A program made the translations under genes and the position numbers. From Straminergon stramineum (Eukaryota > Streptophyta > Bryopsida > Hypnales > Calliergonaceae), in NCBI GenBank assembly GCA_963920665.1, contig OY987264.1, positions 19,448,906 to 19,512,905 of the forward strand: a DNA stretch of 64,000 nt, written 5' to 3'. The notes below the pieces were generated by a model. The model was not told the origin of the DNA and made no database searches. It worked only from the letters and a program-made list of their open reading frames with translations. Below, one piece after another: positions 21,301-33,392 of the stretch (the stretch's first letter is position 1; each line of letters starts with the position of its first letter).

Positions 21301-23499
21301 CATCCATCCAAATCAGCACATGCATTCACACATAATTCATTCACCCATCATTCAATAACACACCAAATAGACAAATAATTCAGAAACAATCAAACAAAAA
21401 CAATAAAAAACACATTAAAAACACCCAAAATTTTATAACAAAAGAAAAACTAATTGGTATTCTACAATAGGCCTGTCGGTTTTAGAGGTAAGCCTAAGAC
21501 TAGAGAGACCTTTAATTAAACCCTAGAAAGACGGACGCAAGACCACCAATTTCAGGCCTCCACTGTCCATTGATCACTCTATTTGCTGCCATTTTGAAAC
21601 TATCAGGATGGTCACCCATTTCCGATTGCTTAAGCAATTCAAACTATCTGCGGCATGGGGAAGGTTGAGGAAATTTTTTTCCCATGTAGAGAAACAGATT
21701 TCAAGAGGATTTCATAATTTTTTACATTTTTTTCCTCATAAATAAAATTACAATGAAGATTTTTCGTGAAGATTTTGTTTGCCCCATTCTTGATAATTAT
21801 GTAGGCAAACCTATTTCCAACCATAGGCTAGTTAGAAAATTGATGTAAGTGATTGTTGTGGCTTTCAATGTACGTATTGTCATCATTGTACGCTTTCAAT
21901 GTTTATCTTCCGAACATTTTTGTTGCTTCTATTGTTCTTACTCTACATGAGCTATCACCTACACCACAGCTAATCAAAATTTAGCAGCCTAAACTACGTG
22001 AATAAGAAGCTAGTCCCGAGTATGCAACTCTTGTATTATATACAAGGGTCGTCGGCATTAAAACAACTTAGAGGACGGCTTTTATTAAAATTATATCAAA
22101 TTAAAAAGACCAAAAAGCTAGGTGAAGACCAAATTAAAAGAAAAATAAATGTAAAAAATGTTGAATTGCATACATTTTAGAAAAAAAACTCACAATATAT
22201 ATGAAGAATTGAAACACCTATGCATAGTTTTAAAAAATATGTACAAAGAAGTTGGGTCTAGTTAAAATTAAATTTTTATTAGAAAGCCCCAAAAGTTGCC
22301 TAGCTCGGCCTATGATATATGTATTAAAAAAACTCATATAATTAGTTTTTTAATCCTATTATTGTCTTCAAAAATATTTGTTTCATGTACATAAGTATAT
22401 TTTTGGATTCCTTGTTAAAAGGGCTACAAGATTATTCTACATTAAAACAAATTACATCCCTTAAGATTGAATTAAAATGCATTATAAGTGATTATAATTA
22501 GGGCCATATAATATGGAAGTTGCGTACCCGGGAGGCTAGTTGGAAATGGGTGATCTCCTTAGATATGAATGAAAAATTTTGTAATTATTTTTCGGAGATG
22601 AAATCACTTGTCCACAACAAGTTATAAAATTTTCCATTTTTTTTTTGGGAAAATTGGAAATGATTCTGAATTTTTAAAGAAACTACTCAAGAAAATTCAT
22701 ATTGAATGCCAAATATACAAGAAAAATAAAAAAAATTCACTGCAAATGTATATTATAGTGCATAACTCAAAGTTACTATGTCACTCTAAAATTAGAAAAT
22801 AAAGAAAACCCACAGTTATAGACCCAAAGTTCACATTTCTAGAAAATATTGAAATTTATGAATAAGCTACATTTCATTCTAAAGTTCATTAAAAAAATAT
22901 CATTTTTGTGGCTAAAATTCACATCACGAGTAAATAGCAAGAATGACAAAAGGTGATCCATGATTTAATCCGTGAATGTCTAGAGTCTTGTCCAAAATTG
23001 ATGATTTGAGAAAAATCTTTATAAAGAGCTATTTGGAAGAATATTTTGGAATTCATAGAAAAGTAATAATTATTCACTATGAGTTTTGGATTCCATCCAT
23101 AGAGTTAGATTCACCAATGCTATCACTAATATTTTTTTTATAAATTTTGAAAGAAAAGTTTCAAAACTCCTTTAAAATTCAATTACAAACAAAATATTAA
23201 TTTTTTTGAGCAAATTTTTTGGAATGGATTTGGAATGAGGTTCTCTTGACATGGTGATTTTTTTGAAATTTTTGTATTCTTAAAATCTATGACCTCATGT
23301 TTGTAAATCCAATTTTGAATTAGAGTCAATGCAATTTTGGCTTGGTCAACTATTTGATATACTTCCAAATTGGTAATTTTAGAAAAACATGTACTCTAAT
23401 AATACCAAATCTAACCATTAGATAGGACAACAATTTGATAAAGTATCTCTACAAATTAGAATCACTTTTACCAAGTAGTAATGGAGATGAAACTTAAGT
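21301..23499. other. AT-rich DNA, no gene
   Basis: No coding region supported and no clear terminal repeats seen. Confidence 0.35.
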
Positions 23500-23781
23500 C
23501 ATTAGAAGAGATTCAACAACCCTAGAAGCTAAATTTCAGCCTTTCAGGTTGGTTCCGCATGCTAGAAACCAGCTAGAATTTTAAAATATTTTTAAAAATT
23601 AAAATAAAATAAAATGAATGAAAAAATTATAATTTTTTTTTTTTTTCAAAAATCATTTTTTTATTATTATTCAATGTGGACGTCACTTGGCCACGTCAAC
23701 TAGCTATTGATGTTGAGTTTCTATAGGTTAAGAACTTGTGGGAACTCATCGTCTTCTAGACTAGCTGAATCCCTTCTAATG
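23500..23781. mobile_element. CATTAG-ended MITE (family II)
   Basis: CATTAGAAGAGATTC at the left and GAATCCCTTCTAATG at the right form terminal inverted repeats. The interior holds GGACGTCACTTGGCCACGTC and AT-rich DNA as in the other family copies. 282 bp, no frame. Confidence 0.7.
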
Positions 23782-25765
23782 TTTCATCTATTCATCATCC
23801 AAAAATTAGATGTCAGAGCACTCAAGGGTTAAGCATCTTCTTCTTTAGAAAATTCAATAATACCTTTATGAGGAATTTGCAATAGTATTCACTGAAAATG
23901 TATTCAAGCAACTTCCAAAAACAATTGGATGAAAAAACTTTTTTCCATCCTATAGTCTTGAGTGAAGTCATCTATTGAAAAAAAAAACATCATTTATGGA
24001 TCGAATCACTCTCAAAGGTACCAAAAAAAGGGTCAAACACAATGAATTTGCAATGTTATTTCTTTATAGCTATTGTTTTTTTAATCTAATCTACTAATTA
24101 TAGGTGAGTTAGTCCTTAATGACTAGTACTTCAAGTCAGGTTTTTCTGAATAATTTTTTATTCTTAAAAAAACAAAAATTCTTTACTAAAGTTCCAATTG
24201 AAGTTTAGATGTCAACATGTTAAGTTTTTCAATGTTAGAAAAGAGGTCTAATTTCTAATTAATAATAATGTGATTGAATCCAAAAAAAATATGTGTATAT
24301 ATAATCATATAATTGAATAGAAAAAAACTCTTTTTTTACAATTTGAATATTTTTTTATTTTCTATAATATTCAAAAGTAAAAACTTTTGAATGTCCTTTT
24401 CAATATAAAAAATAATCCAAATGATGATTGTGTTAGAACAAAAAATATATATATTATTTACATCAAGGTCCCTATATAATCTATTTTTGGAATTTAATTT
24501 TTTAAATTTTTATAAAAATAAATCAAGAAAATTGTAAAACTCAGTTAATTAATTAAAATATTATACTATTTTTTGTTTAAGATTTAATCAATAAAAATAC
24601 TTCTTAATAGTTGTACATTCAACAGGTATAAAAAATTTGGATAAAAATATCCTATTAAAGTGCTATTTAGTATTGTAGACACTAAATTTAGCCTTACAGC
24701 TTGAAATTTACATCCTTGTGAGAATTTTTTTCTAAATTTTTTTTTCTCCAACTTCTTAGAAGGATGCATTGAAATACTATTCATCTATAAATTTATTAAA
24801 AAAACAAAAACATTAAAGTAATTAAGAGCTTCAAAATTTTTGAAAAGGATTCAAGTCTTGTCCTACTAAAGTAATCCCAATGGTCCCTTTCAATGTGGTT
24901 TAACCCTTCTTGACTTTGGTATGAAAATTTAAAGTCCACTACCTCTCTTTCTCTTTTGAGAAGATATCTTTTTTCATAGACATCCTTCATTCATACAATC
25001 AAATTTGGGGTACCATCATCTACAACTTCAAAAACATTTTTAGGGGGTAGAATATTAGAAGATTAATGGACTCAAATACAAAAAACATTGGTGAGAACTT
25101 TCACCATCATTGCATGCAAGTGCTACACTAATTGGCCCCCACCTTCCATTGCTTTCTTTTGTTTCATACACTAAATTGTCAATTAATGCTATGGTAGAAC
25201 CACTCATTATCAACTAGGCCCCATGGGCAATGTATAGGTACTGGGAAATTCAATAGAGATGTGATTGATTTCTAACCATTTGTTTCTTGGTTTTCTACCA
25301 TCTTCTAGCCATCAAAGTCATAACACATGTGCTTGGTTTAGAGAGCCAAATTAGTCTTAAGATGAACAATTATGGAAGATTCTACGTGTTGGGATGGGTG
25401 CAGGCCAACTTTTGGCTTCCAAAAGTTATAACAATTTGAATTTAAGGAAAAAAATTATGAAAATTTGACAACGCTAATTATTTCTCTCTTTCTATAGGGA
25501 AAAAAATTAACATTGCTTTCTACTAATCTAGATCATGCACATAATGCTTAAGTGGTTGGTAAAGAGTATTCTACTATAATGAACTTTCTTTGATGATTGC
25601 AATGGTTTGAGTCCCTCTATATGCCCAAAAGATCTTACTTCATCTATATCCAACTCTATAATAGGACCACTAATAATTCTATCCCCATCTTCATCATCAT
25701 AGATTTCACCAAATGGTTTTATAGGGACGTTGAGCTTGAACATAGCTTCTAAACCTCCTTACATT
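23782..25765. other. AT-rich DNA, no gene
   Basis: Only short incidental frames. The minus-strand frame near 25528-25743 (acidic, EIYDDEDGD) has no supporting context and may be a relic. Confidence 0.35.
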
Positions 25766-25939
25766 CACCAGAAGAAAACAACAATAGTTTCAATAGAATT
25801 TAGCAAACACAAAATTCTATTTTCTGCCAGAAATCGCAGAAACTACATTGCAGCCAAGGCAATTTCTGCATTTTTTGGCAAACAACAGAATTCTACTTCA
25901 GCTAAATTTTGTTGAAACTATTGTTGTTTTCTTCTAGTG
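25766..25939. mobile_element. CACTA-type mini-element with ATT target duplication
   Basis: Left end CACCAGAAGAAAACAACAAT, right end TTGTTGTTTTCTTCTAGTG. The termini are inverted repeats of more than 25 bp starting CAC(C/T)AG. Flanking bases are ATT on both sides (25763-25765 and 25940-25942), the 3-bp duplication expected for CACTA elements. 174 bp, no frame. Confidence 0.8.
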
Positions 25940-25947
25940 ATTGAATC

Positions 25948-26879
25948 TTATCCCCTAAACGCCCAAACTACATTTTTTGGCAACATAGCGATTTTAGGCA
26001 GCTCACTACAAATGGAGTTTTTTCTTTTTTTCTTTGAAATTTTCACACAACATGTGCCCGAGGAGTATCTTTGAGGCCCAAAAATTTTCATAACTTTTGA
26101 CTACATGGTTAAAAAGTTATTGCCTAATATGTAATTTTCATTGATTTTCAGGCAACTCAAAAAATTCTTAAAAAAATATTTTTTTAAGAAATAAAAATTC
26201 GAAATTGGTTTTCTAGATTCATATGTACATGGAAAGCTTTGAATCATTCCATCTTGATTTATGAGATGAAAGTTATGAGGAGTTTTAGTTTGTAGGCAAT
26301 TTCGGATTCTCTACTCTAAAATAAACTTTGAAGTCCTTTATTTAACGCAATTTTCCATATTTTTTGAAAAAACGAAAATCATAGGATTTAGGTTTTTTAT
26401 TACAACATTACAACCATTGGAATTGAAAATTTTCAATTCCATAACAAAATTCTTCATAATTTAGTATTTTGAATCATTCTCTACTTCTTTGTACTTACTT
26501 TTTTTTCCTATATGTTGTACAATTCCAAATGATCTGAATTTTTTCAAGCATGTAGCCAACTTGCCTTGAAGATTGAGTCCAAAGAGTAACCACCATTTGG
26601 GAATATTCTTCATACAAATGTGGCCTTGTGAAGTGCAGCTGCCTGTATTTTCACAGGGCCCAAAAAAGGATTTTTGCTAATTCAAATGCTAATATCTTAC
26701 AATCTACAAGGTGGAAATTTCTGAAATTTTTTCCACATCTTCTTAGATAAGTTTAGTACAAGGTCTTATAGCTACTTGTGTCCAAAAATGTTTTTTTGCC
26801 TAAATTCAGTACTTGTTCTAGAAATTACAGTTTTGGAGTGTTTTTGGTGAAAACATAGTCAAAAACATTTAGGGGTTAA
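25948..26879 (-). mobile_element. TTAA-family element, 932 bp, reversed
   Basis: The plus-strand right end ATTTAGGGGTTAA is the family left end. The other end is degraded (TTATCCCCTAAACG). The interior matches 47923-48862 in reverse: GGCAACATAGCGATTTT, CTCACTACAAATGGA, CTTACAATCTA, CTCCAAAACTG. No transposase. Confidence 0.8.
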
Positions 26880-26937
26880 TATAGTCCATGGAAATCTAGC
26901 ATTAGGCTCCATGAAATATTGGTGGAGCATTAGATGT

Positions 26938-27160
26938 TTTTCAAGCCTAAAGAAGACCACGAATTCCCGGATTGTGGGGAATATGGGAACTCTACCACAT
27001 CACCTATTTAATGTGGTTGGGAAATGACTACATCATGTAATATTTTTAAATTCATTTAAAAATAATTTAAAGATTTTTTTAAAATAAATTTAATAATTTT
27101 TTCATTATTTAAGTATTATCCACGATAGTGGATTAGTGGCTAGTTCACAAAATAGGGAAC
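26938..27160. mobile_element. CATTAG-ended MITE remnant
   Basis: CATTAGATGTTTTTCAAGCC, then GAATTCCCGGATTGTGGGGA and ACCACATCACC as in family II. The right end is degenerate (GATTAGTGGCTAGTTC), so the boundary is approximate. Confidence 0.45.
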
Positions 27161-28934
27161 AACCTTGAAACGGTCTTCTTGAGGTGTGAAAAATATCTAA
27201 TACATTTGATCACTGCAAGTTGATGCTTACAAGAATTTTCAAGAATAGAGCATTCACAAGAGTATGATGTATAATTGGTATAGGGGTCCAAAAAGTTGTA
27301 CCATAGGTTTTCAATACTTTGAGAGTGTACTTGCACTTTTTGCTAGACAAACTCATGGTGGTGAACATGCTTCAACAAAATGATCTTCACCTTAATGGTA
27401 CATTCTACTACAATTTTTTTCTATAGACTTATTCAAAACAAATCCATGCAATTTTCTATATTGGATGTACATATGTTATGTCTCTATAGAAGTGGTAAGA
27501 ATCCAAAGTAGAAAATCTTTTCTCCTACCTCAAATTTGATGATTATCAATCTTCATCCATTGTTTCAATGTTCTATGATATGATTCAAGACTCTCTTGCA
27601 TATCATGATTGGAGGAAGGATTCCCACAATGGCCAATCTCTACAATACATAGGACAAAAAAATTAACAAAGTTTCAAAAACTATAACAAACATCATGTAC
27701 ATACATAAATAAATCAACAAAAGTTTTATAAAGATTTCATGCAACCATTATTGAATGTAGAGTGAGGTAGTCACCTTGATGATCATAATGAATTTGTTTG
27801 TATTCCTCTGTTGTATTGATGTACACAAGTACTTGAACATGGAGTTGCTCATCTCACAAGCATATTTGAAGAAATATTCTTTAAAGCCTCTATACCCAAT
27901 AGGGGGGTATACAAAAGAATGTAGAATGTGATATATAAGGTCTCTCAGTATATCCAAATTTGGAACCTTTGTGAAGATGTGGTTCTTCCAATTCTTTAAA
28001 GCATGGACACTTCATACTCATTTTATGGCATTCTATAGGTAATTAGCATTAGCAATTATCAAACAAGAGTGAAGAAAATGAGGTGTGTCCTCTATATGTC
28101 TTCAAATTGGTTCCAACCACATCACATGGTCCTCCTTAGTCATACAACTGGTAATCACCCAAGCCACATGAATCCCATTTCTCCAATCATCAAAGACAAG
28201 TAAAGTAAAGTATAAGTTGATACCAAATATGGCATCCATCACTATAGCACCATTATGTCCAAACTTCCTCATTGTCTCTTTTACCATGGTTTTTGAATCC
28301 CAATCAATAAATGACAAATCACACACCTCATCTTTCTCATGCCAAACAAAGATATTCTTAGACTTCTCTTGAGTCCACATTTTTACACTTTCTAATTCAT
28401 TGAGATGCTCATGGCACACCTCCTTTTCTTTTACAAATGCTCATGATAAGCATTGTCCCTAAGTTCTACAAAGTCATCATAAACTATTGAACTTGGGGCT
28501 AGGCCTTCACTTTCTTCCTTTCAATCCAATTTCGTTTCTATTCTTTATAAATTTGCTTAGTAGTAAATCCTTCATTCAAAGGTTTGATGATCTAATCATT
28601 AGACATCTAGGGGGTGATTGCAAGACATACCAGCTTGTTAGTTTGGTTGCATTTAGAATTTCACAACACTTTAATTTTCTAATTATGAACCCAATGTCAA
28701 AATCAAAAATTTCTTTCTAGATGTCTTGATTGTAATCATATTCCTTAGTTTTCAAAGAAATATTTAAAAATCAATTTTGTTAATATGTCACACTTTGAAG
28801 TTTAGGGGTTTATTAGACTATTGAGCAATTTAACTTAATGATTTCTAATTAAAATTGTTGTGATATATTCCCCTAGTAGGCAAACATGCTCCTACTGAAG
28901 GGCATCTAAAATTACATTATTTTATATCCTCCAC

Positions 28935-29878
28935 ATTTGTGCAAATAGGCCTCTCTTGTGTGCGCACTTCTAAACATTAGAGATGGTTTTGACTTCATTT
29001 TTTTGTCAAATCTAAGTTCCAAGAAGTTCCTCCAAATGGCTAATTTTTCATTTGGTTGAAAATTATTTTTAAAATTTTCTACAAATTGAAATGGGCAATG
29101 GTCAGTTTGGGTATTACTTTTTGGACACCCTAATTAGGTGATTTTGGTTTGAAACCTCCAAAGTTTGTCTAATTTGTTCATCTTGATCAATTAAGAAGAC
29201 CCTAAAATGAAAAAAAAAATCGTGCACCTCAATGGGATCAAAATGTATATTCTTAATAAGTTTGTTTTTTTTCAATTTGAAATTTTTGGATCTATTCATA
29301 GACATGAGAAAAAATGCTAAAATTTGGGGATTTGTAGGCATCATAATGCTCAATTTATTAAATTTTTATTGATAGAATTAACTATTTTATGTATTGGACC
29401 ACTAAATATAAGTCATATCCAAAAATCATATAAAAATAAAATTATTTGATATTCCAAATGCTTGTTATTGAAGATTTTATGTACATAGGACAAAACTTAA
29501 CTTTTCAACTAAAAGATTCATTTAAAAATTCTTTAAATTCTTTGATTGTGATGATTTTTTTTGGTACATTATTAGTCTAGGTAGTTAAAACCAGATTTTT
29601 TGAAATCATACTTTATTAATTTAAAAGATGAGGTCATTTGACACATAGGAGTGGACTAACATTGTAGTTAAGACAACCTTTTTGGGTACCCCAAGTTGAC
29701 CATTGGCCAAATGTCAAAATATATATTTCAACGTTTCAATTTATAGAAAATGAAAAAATTAATTTTCAACCAAACTAAAATTAGTCATTTGGGTGGGCTT
29801 CTAGACACTAAGATTTGACCAAAAAAATGAAGTCAAAACCATCTCTAATGTTTAGAAGTGCACACTCAAAAAAAGCCT
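28935..29878. mobile_element. Long-TIR element inside the foldback
   Basis: Arms about 28935-29130 and 29690-29878 are inverted copies (GCACTTCTAAACATTAGAGA, GGTTTTGACTTCATTTTTTT, TTTGGTTGAAAATTA). The roughly 190 bp terminal repeats and AT-rich non-coding core suggest a non-autonomous MULE or similar MITE. No target duplication could be fixed. Confidence 0.55.
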
Positions 29879-30137
29879 CATTAATGATATTTGAGGGCAT
29901 GAAGGGGCCACGAGTTATTTTGAGTTTCCAAAGTGTGGGAACTCACCACACTGGTAGTATGACGTGGCACAAACATTGACCCGTCAAAAAATAATATTAT
30001 TCTTAATTATTTTAAAATTATTTTAAAAAAAATTCAGTTTTAGGTTTATCAAGAGTGTGAAAAATGAACAAAATTAATTTTTAAATATAAAATGATTTTT
30101 TTTCAATTTTTGAAAAATGAGGGATTCAATTATAATG
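29879..30137. mobile_element. CATTAG-family MITE, adjacent to the long-TIR element
   Basis: Left CATTAATGATATTTGAGGGC, right GGGATTCAATTATAATG. The interior has GTGTGGGAACTCACCACAC and GACGTGGCAC. It is a diverged family II copy of 259 bp. Confidence 0.5.
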
Positions 30138-30787
30138 AAGACATCTAGAAAGAATTTTTCTTGACATTGGCTCTATAATTCAAAGTTAAAGCATTCAAAA
30201 TGCAAAATGCAACCAAAATGGTTGGTGTTTCTTGCTATCACTTAGGATGATATGGAGACTTTTGGCCAATGAAATAGGGATCATGGGACCCATATGAGGA
30301 TGTGGTTTCCTCTCTTGTATTATCAACATGGTAGTAAGCAACTTCAATGGCACCGTGATGCAAAAATAGTTGTTTGATGGAAAACTTTGCAATGCATCTA
30401 CATTTCTTCAAGTGTGGATTTTATGAATTTCCTCTCTAATCCTCCAGTCCATAGGCACACTTATACCATATATGCTCAATGAAAGATGTTATTTGGGGCC
30501 TTTTTCTTCCTCCAAGATCCTATCCACAATGTACATTCCAATCTACTAGCAATCCATCTAGACAAGTTTGACCTTCAATGAGATCCAATCCAATCTATCA
30601 AAGGGATACATGAAAACATGACACTAATCCTAGATTCCCAACCTTTGTGCTCCTTATTCCTCCATTCGATTTCAAATTGGTCAAATGACATGGACCCTGA
30701 AGGACGAGTTTGGACTTCAAAGTCTACACATGCATTTGACATAATGAGAGTTGTGGACATGATCCAAAGAAATTTAAATGGTTGCAT

Positions 30788-31732
30788 GAGAAATGATAAG
30801 TTAACAAGTTGGCAATATGCATTGAAGAAAAAATTTACTTCAATATGTTAAAAATGAAAAGAAAGAAAAACATAGCCAAACAAACAAAAAGTTGTAAATC
30901 AATGAAATGAAATCCCTAATGATGAAAGCATACTTCTAACCTTAAAAGTCTTGAACCCTAATTCTAAACCATAAAAAATATCTGTAATTTGAATTTTTTT
31001 AAATCATAAACAATATTCATTGGGGGGTAAACATGTAAACATTATGAGACATGAAGGTGCATTACCCATCGAAAAATCATTCCCCTAACGGCCTCCATGA
31101 CATGTTTGTAATACCCAATATAGTATCCTAGTTGATACAGACAATATCCATCATAGATCTCTAGTGAAAGCACCATGGGCTACCTTATACAAAACCCATT
31201 AGGATGCATGCTCTAATTCTCAACTAATCCTTGGTCTATATTGCAATATCCCATCACAACTCTTGCCCCATTTCTAAACTAATCCCTAACCTACCTTAAT
31301 CATAGGCCACCCAAGGGGACAAATTTTGGCCACTGAAAATCAAACAATGAAATGTTGCAAAGTCAAATTTGTAGAAAGGGTGCAATAAAATACAACAATT
31401 GATGATACAAGAGGGTGTACAACAATTGTGGCCTTGCTACATCCACGGCAAGTATAAATACTTTGGGATGGAGGTTGGATTGTCAAGAAGGAAAAACTAG
31501 GACTTGACAATTTGCCTTGAAGTCCCCAAAATGACCAGGTAGAGCCAGTAGTGGGCTATTGGGCCTTGGATCCTTGTGGGGTGGGGAAGACACTTTCATG
31601 GCTAGGGTTATGGTAGTTGTTCTCACTTTCTGCATGGCAAAAACAACGATGATGGATGGTGGATTCTAGGTCATTCAGACAAAGATTGAAGCTTTGTCAA
31701 GATGAGTTTGTATAGAATTCGAGGATGCATGT
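30788..31732. other. AT-rich flank left of the CACTA element
   Basis: No gene supported. CCCATTAGGATGCATGCTCT and ATACCCATCACAATGCATAC-like phrases recur here and at 41225-41400 on the far side of the element, suggesting an older dispersed repeat. Confidence 0.35.
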
Positions 31733-31749
31733 CACTAGTAGAAAAAGGG

Positions 31750-32560
31750 CTATAAATGACTAGAGTTAATGACTACAAACCCAATCATTTAGGGCACTTA
31801 TAACTAAACTATGATTGAAGTCTGATTTAGGGTTTAAGTCATTTCGGACAAGTCATTTCAGACATTGTAGTCATTTATTTGTAATGATTTATTTCTCATC
31901 CAACTAATGATGTGGAAGTTCGTTAGTATGTGATTATATGGGGTAGCTGACCTAGCAAGTATAATTGATGATATGGTCTGTACACGTGGAGGTTTTGGGT
32001 TGGTTGGTTTTAGAATGATGTGGCAAGCGTTGATAGCCCTATTCAGATGAAGTCTATAGAAAATTTTAGATCATTTGTTAGTCATTTTGTAGTATGATTT
32101 TGGCTACAATTGTCATACTTGAGTCATTTTTGAGTTTGGTGCAGTCATTTAGAAAGGTTTGTATATCCTGAGGGAGTCATATAGTAGTCATATGATAGTC
32201 ATTATTTAGTCATTTATATGTTGTTTATACAATAGTTGAGTAGATGACTATTGCAATCATTCATTAGTTTTATGTAGTTGCAAACAAATAAACAAGAAGT
32301 AAGAAGATTAAGGAATAGTTTTTAATGAATCATTTTGTATATTTATAATGTGACTACATTTTCATGATTGTATTAGAATTGCATTCTGTTTCTAAGGTTG
32401 TAGTTTGACTTCACTATGACTAAACTATATATAACTATACTCTGACTACACTATGACTATACTCTGATTGCACTATGACTACACTATGACTGCACTTTGA
32501 TTGCACTGTGGCTAAACTATATGTAAGTGTATCAAGATTATAGTATAACTATGTACTTTG
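31750..32560. repeat. Left subterminal repeats of the CACTA element
   Basis: Many copies of AGTCATTT in both orientations (for example AAGTCATTTCGG, AAGTCATTTCAG, TAGTCATTTATT, GAGTCATTTTTGAG). At 32400-32520 comes a run of about ten (G)ACTA(C/T)ACT(A/C)TGACT units. Known role in the family: binding sites for the element's own proteins. Confidence 0.7.
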
Positions 32561-32753
32561 ACTACAATTTGCTTTGAACTTCTTCTTTTCTCCAATCCAT
32601 AATCTGTATTTGTATCTTGGTCCATAAAAACTATAGCCAACTATCAACTGAAACAAACAACAACAAGAAGATTGTAAACTAAGTCTTCACTTAAGAAAAT
32701 TGAAGCAAAAACAAGAAGAGAAAATGAGAAGATGTTTGTAAGTAAGAAGATAG

Positions 32754-32801
32754 AAGAAGAGACTAAGTTTGAACATCCCTAAAGAGGGCCACATCTTGTC
32801 A
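32754..32801. repeat. 48-bp direct repeat, left copy
   Basis: AAGAAGAGACTAAG...GGGCCACATCTTGTCA occurs again, same orientation, at 38440-38487 with 46 of 48 bases identical by my reading. The pair brackets the reverse-transcriptase-like pseudogene. Confidence 0.75.
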
Positions 32802-33038
32802 TTGGATTGTAATTGGTAAATTTGGAGTGGCATCAAGTACTGAGTCTATACCCCAGTACAGGCTAGTCTTTGTTCGTAAAAAGTTTTGGTATCCAATTTT
32901 CGTACCTACGGCCCATTGTTTCACAGACTCAATTATAGCACTAGATGATAATGTGAGCAGAGTCGCGATATTGGAAAAACTATATGGAAGGTGTTAGTGA
33001 GCCACCAATATTTATTCTTGTGTTGTTTATTGAAGCCA

Positions 33039-33287
33039 TTAACCCCTGAGCACCCAAAGCATGTTTACCAAAATTGAGATACTTCTCAACTCATTCTCAT
33101 CAAATTGTCACCTAATACGAGATCCACAAAAATTGACCATATTGATTGGTAGTGGAGACATGCCTAGAGCTATGGGGGAAAGGACAAATGACTTCACCGT
33201 ATTGTTGAAAAGATTATAATAGTCAAACATGACAACCTTTCATTTTTGGGAGTCCATATTTGGGGTGCTGGGGCACTCAGGGGTTAA
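33039..33287. mobile_element. TTAA-bounded MITE, 249 bp
   Basis: TTAACCCCTGAGCACCCAAA at the left; GGGGCACTCAGGGGTTAA with a preceding TTTGGGGTG at the right. TTAA lies on both sides with unrelated flanks. It sits inside the reverse-transcriptase-like pseudogene, which reads up to its right TTAA. Confidence 0.8.
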
Positions 33288-33392
33288 GGCAAAGCTTGGT
33301 ATACCGGAGGGCTTTCTTGGAGTATCTGTGCAAGTTCAGAGTTGACTTGATTGAGAATATTAGTTGGCAAAGTCCAAACACCGTCATTTTTT

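Larger units (their letters stand above)
28610..30250. repeat. Outer foldback inside the MULE relic
   Basis: About 28610-28735 is the reverse complement of about 30138-30255 (ACATCTAGAAAGAA...TGACATTGG and ATGCAACCAAA...TCTTGC). The arms match sequence next to the transposase frame, so part of the relic appears duplicated in inverted orientation around younger insertions. Confidence 0.55.
27145..30787 (-). pseudogene. MULE-type transposase with SWIM zinc finger, decayed
   Basis: Minus-strand pieces in order. 30787-30575: N-terminal domain (RPSGSMSFDQFEIEWRNKEH). About 30420-30240: the second N-terminal segment (KCRCIAKFSIKQLFLHHGA). 28419-28102: catalytic core (KFGHNGAIVMDAIFGIN, LLVFDDWRNGIHVAWVIT), including the first catalytic Asp in MDAIFG. 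27957-27750, then about 27640-27420: MQESLESYHRTLKQWMKID. 27300-27180: a SWIM finger (C-E-C-x8-C-K-H-Q). The family is the SWIM-containing, Mutator-like transposases. Stops and gaps are many (TGA after DNHQI, TAA in the YIQ region), and the stretch 28500-30240 is occupied by inverted repeats and MITEs. Flanking MULE terminal repeats were not identified. Confidence 0.8.

Noticed and set aside
25528..25743. 71-codon acidic minus-strand frame (EIYDDEDGD)
   Set aside because: Short, isolated and without a recognisable motif; possibly a relic of an unknown element.
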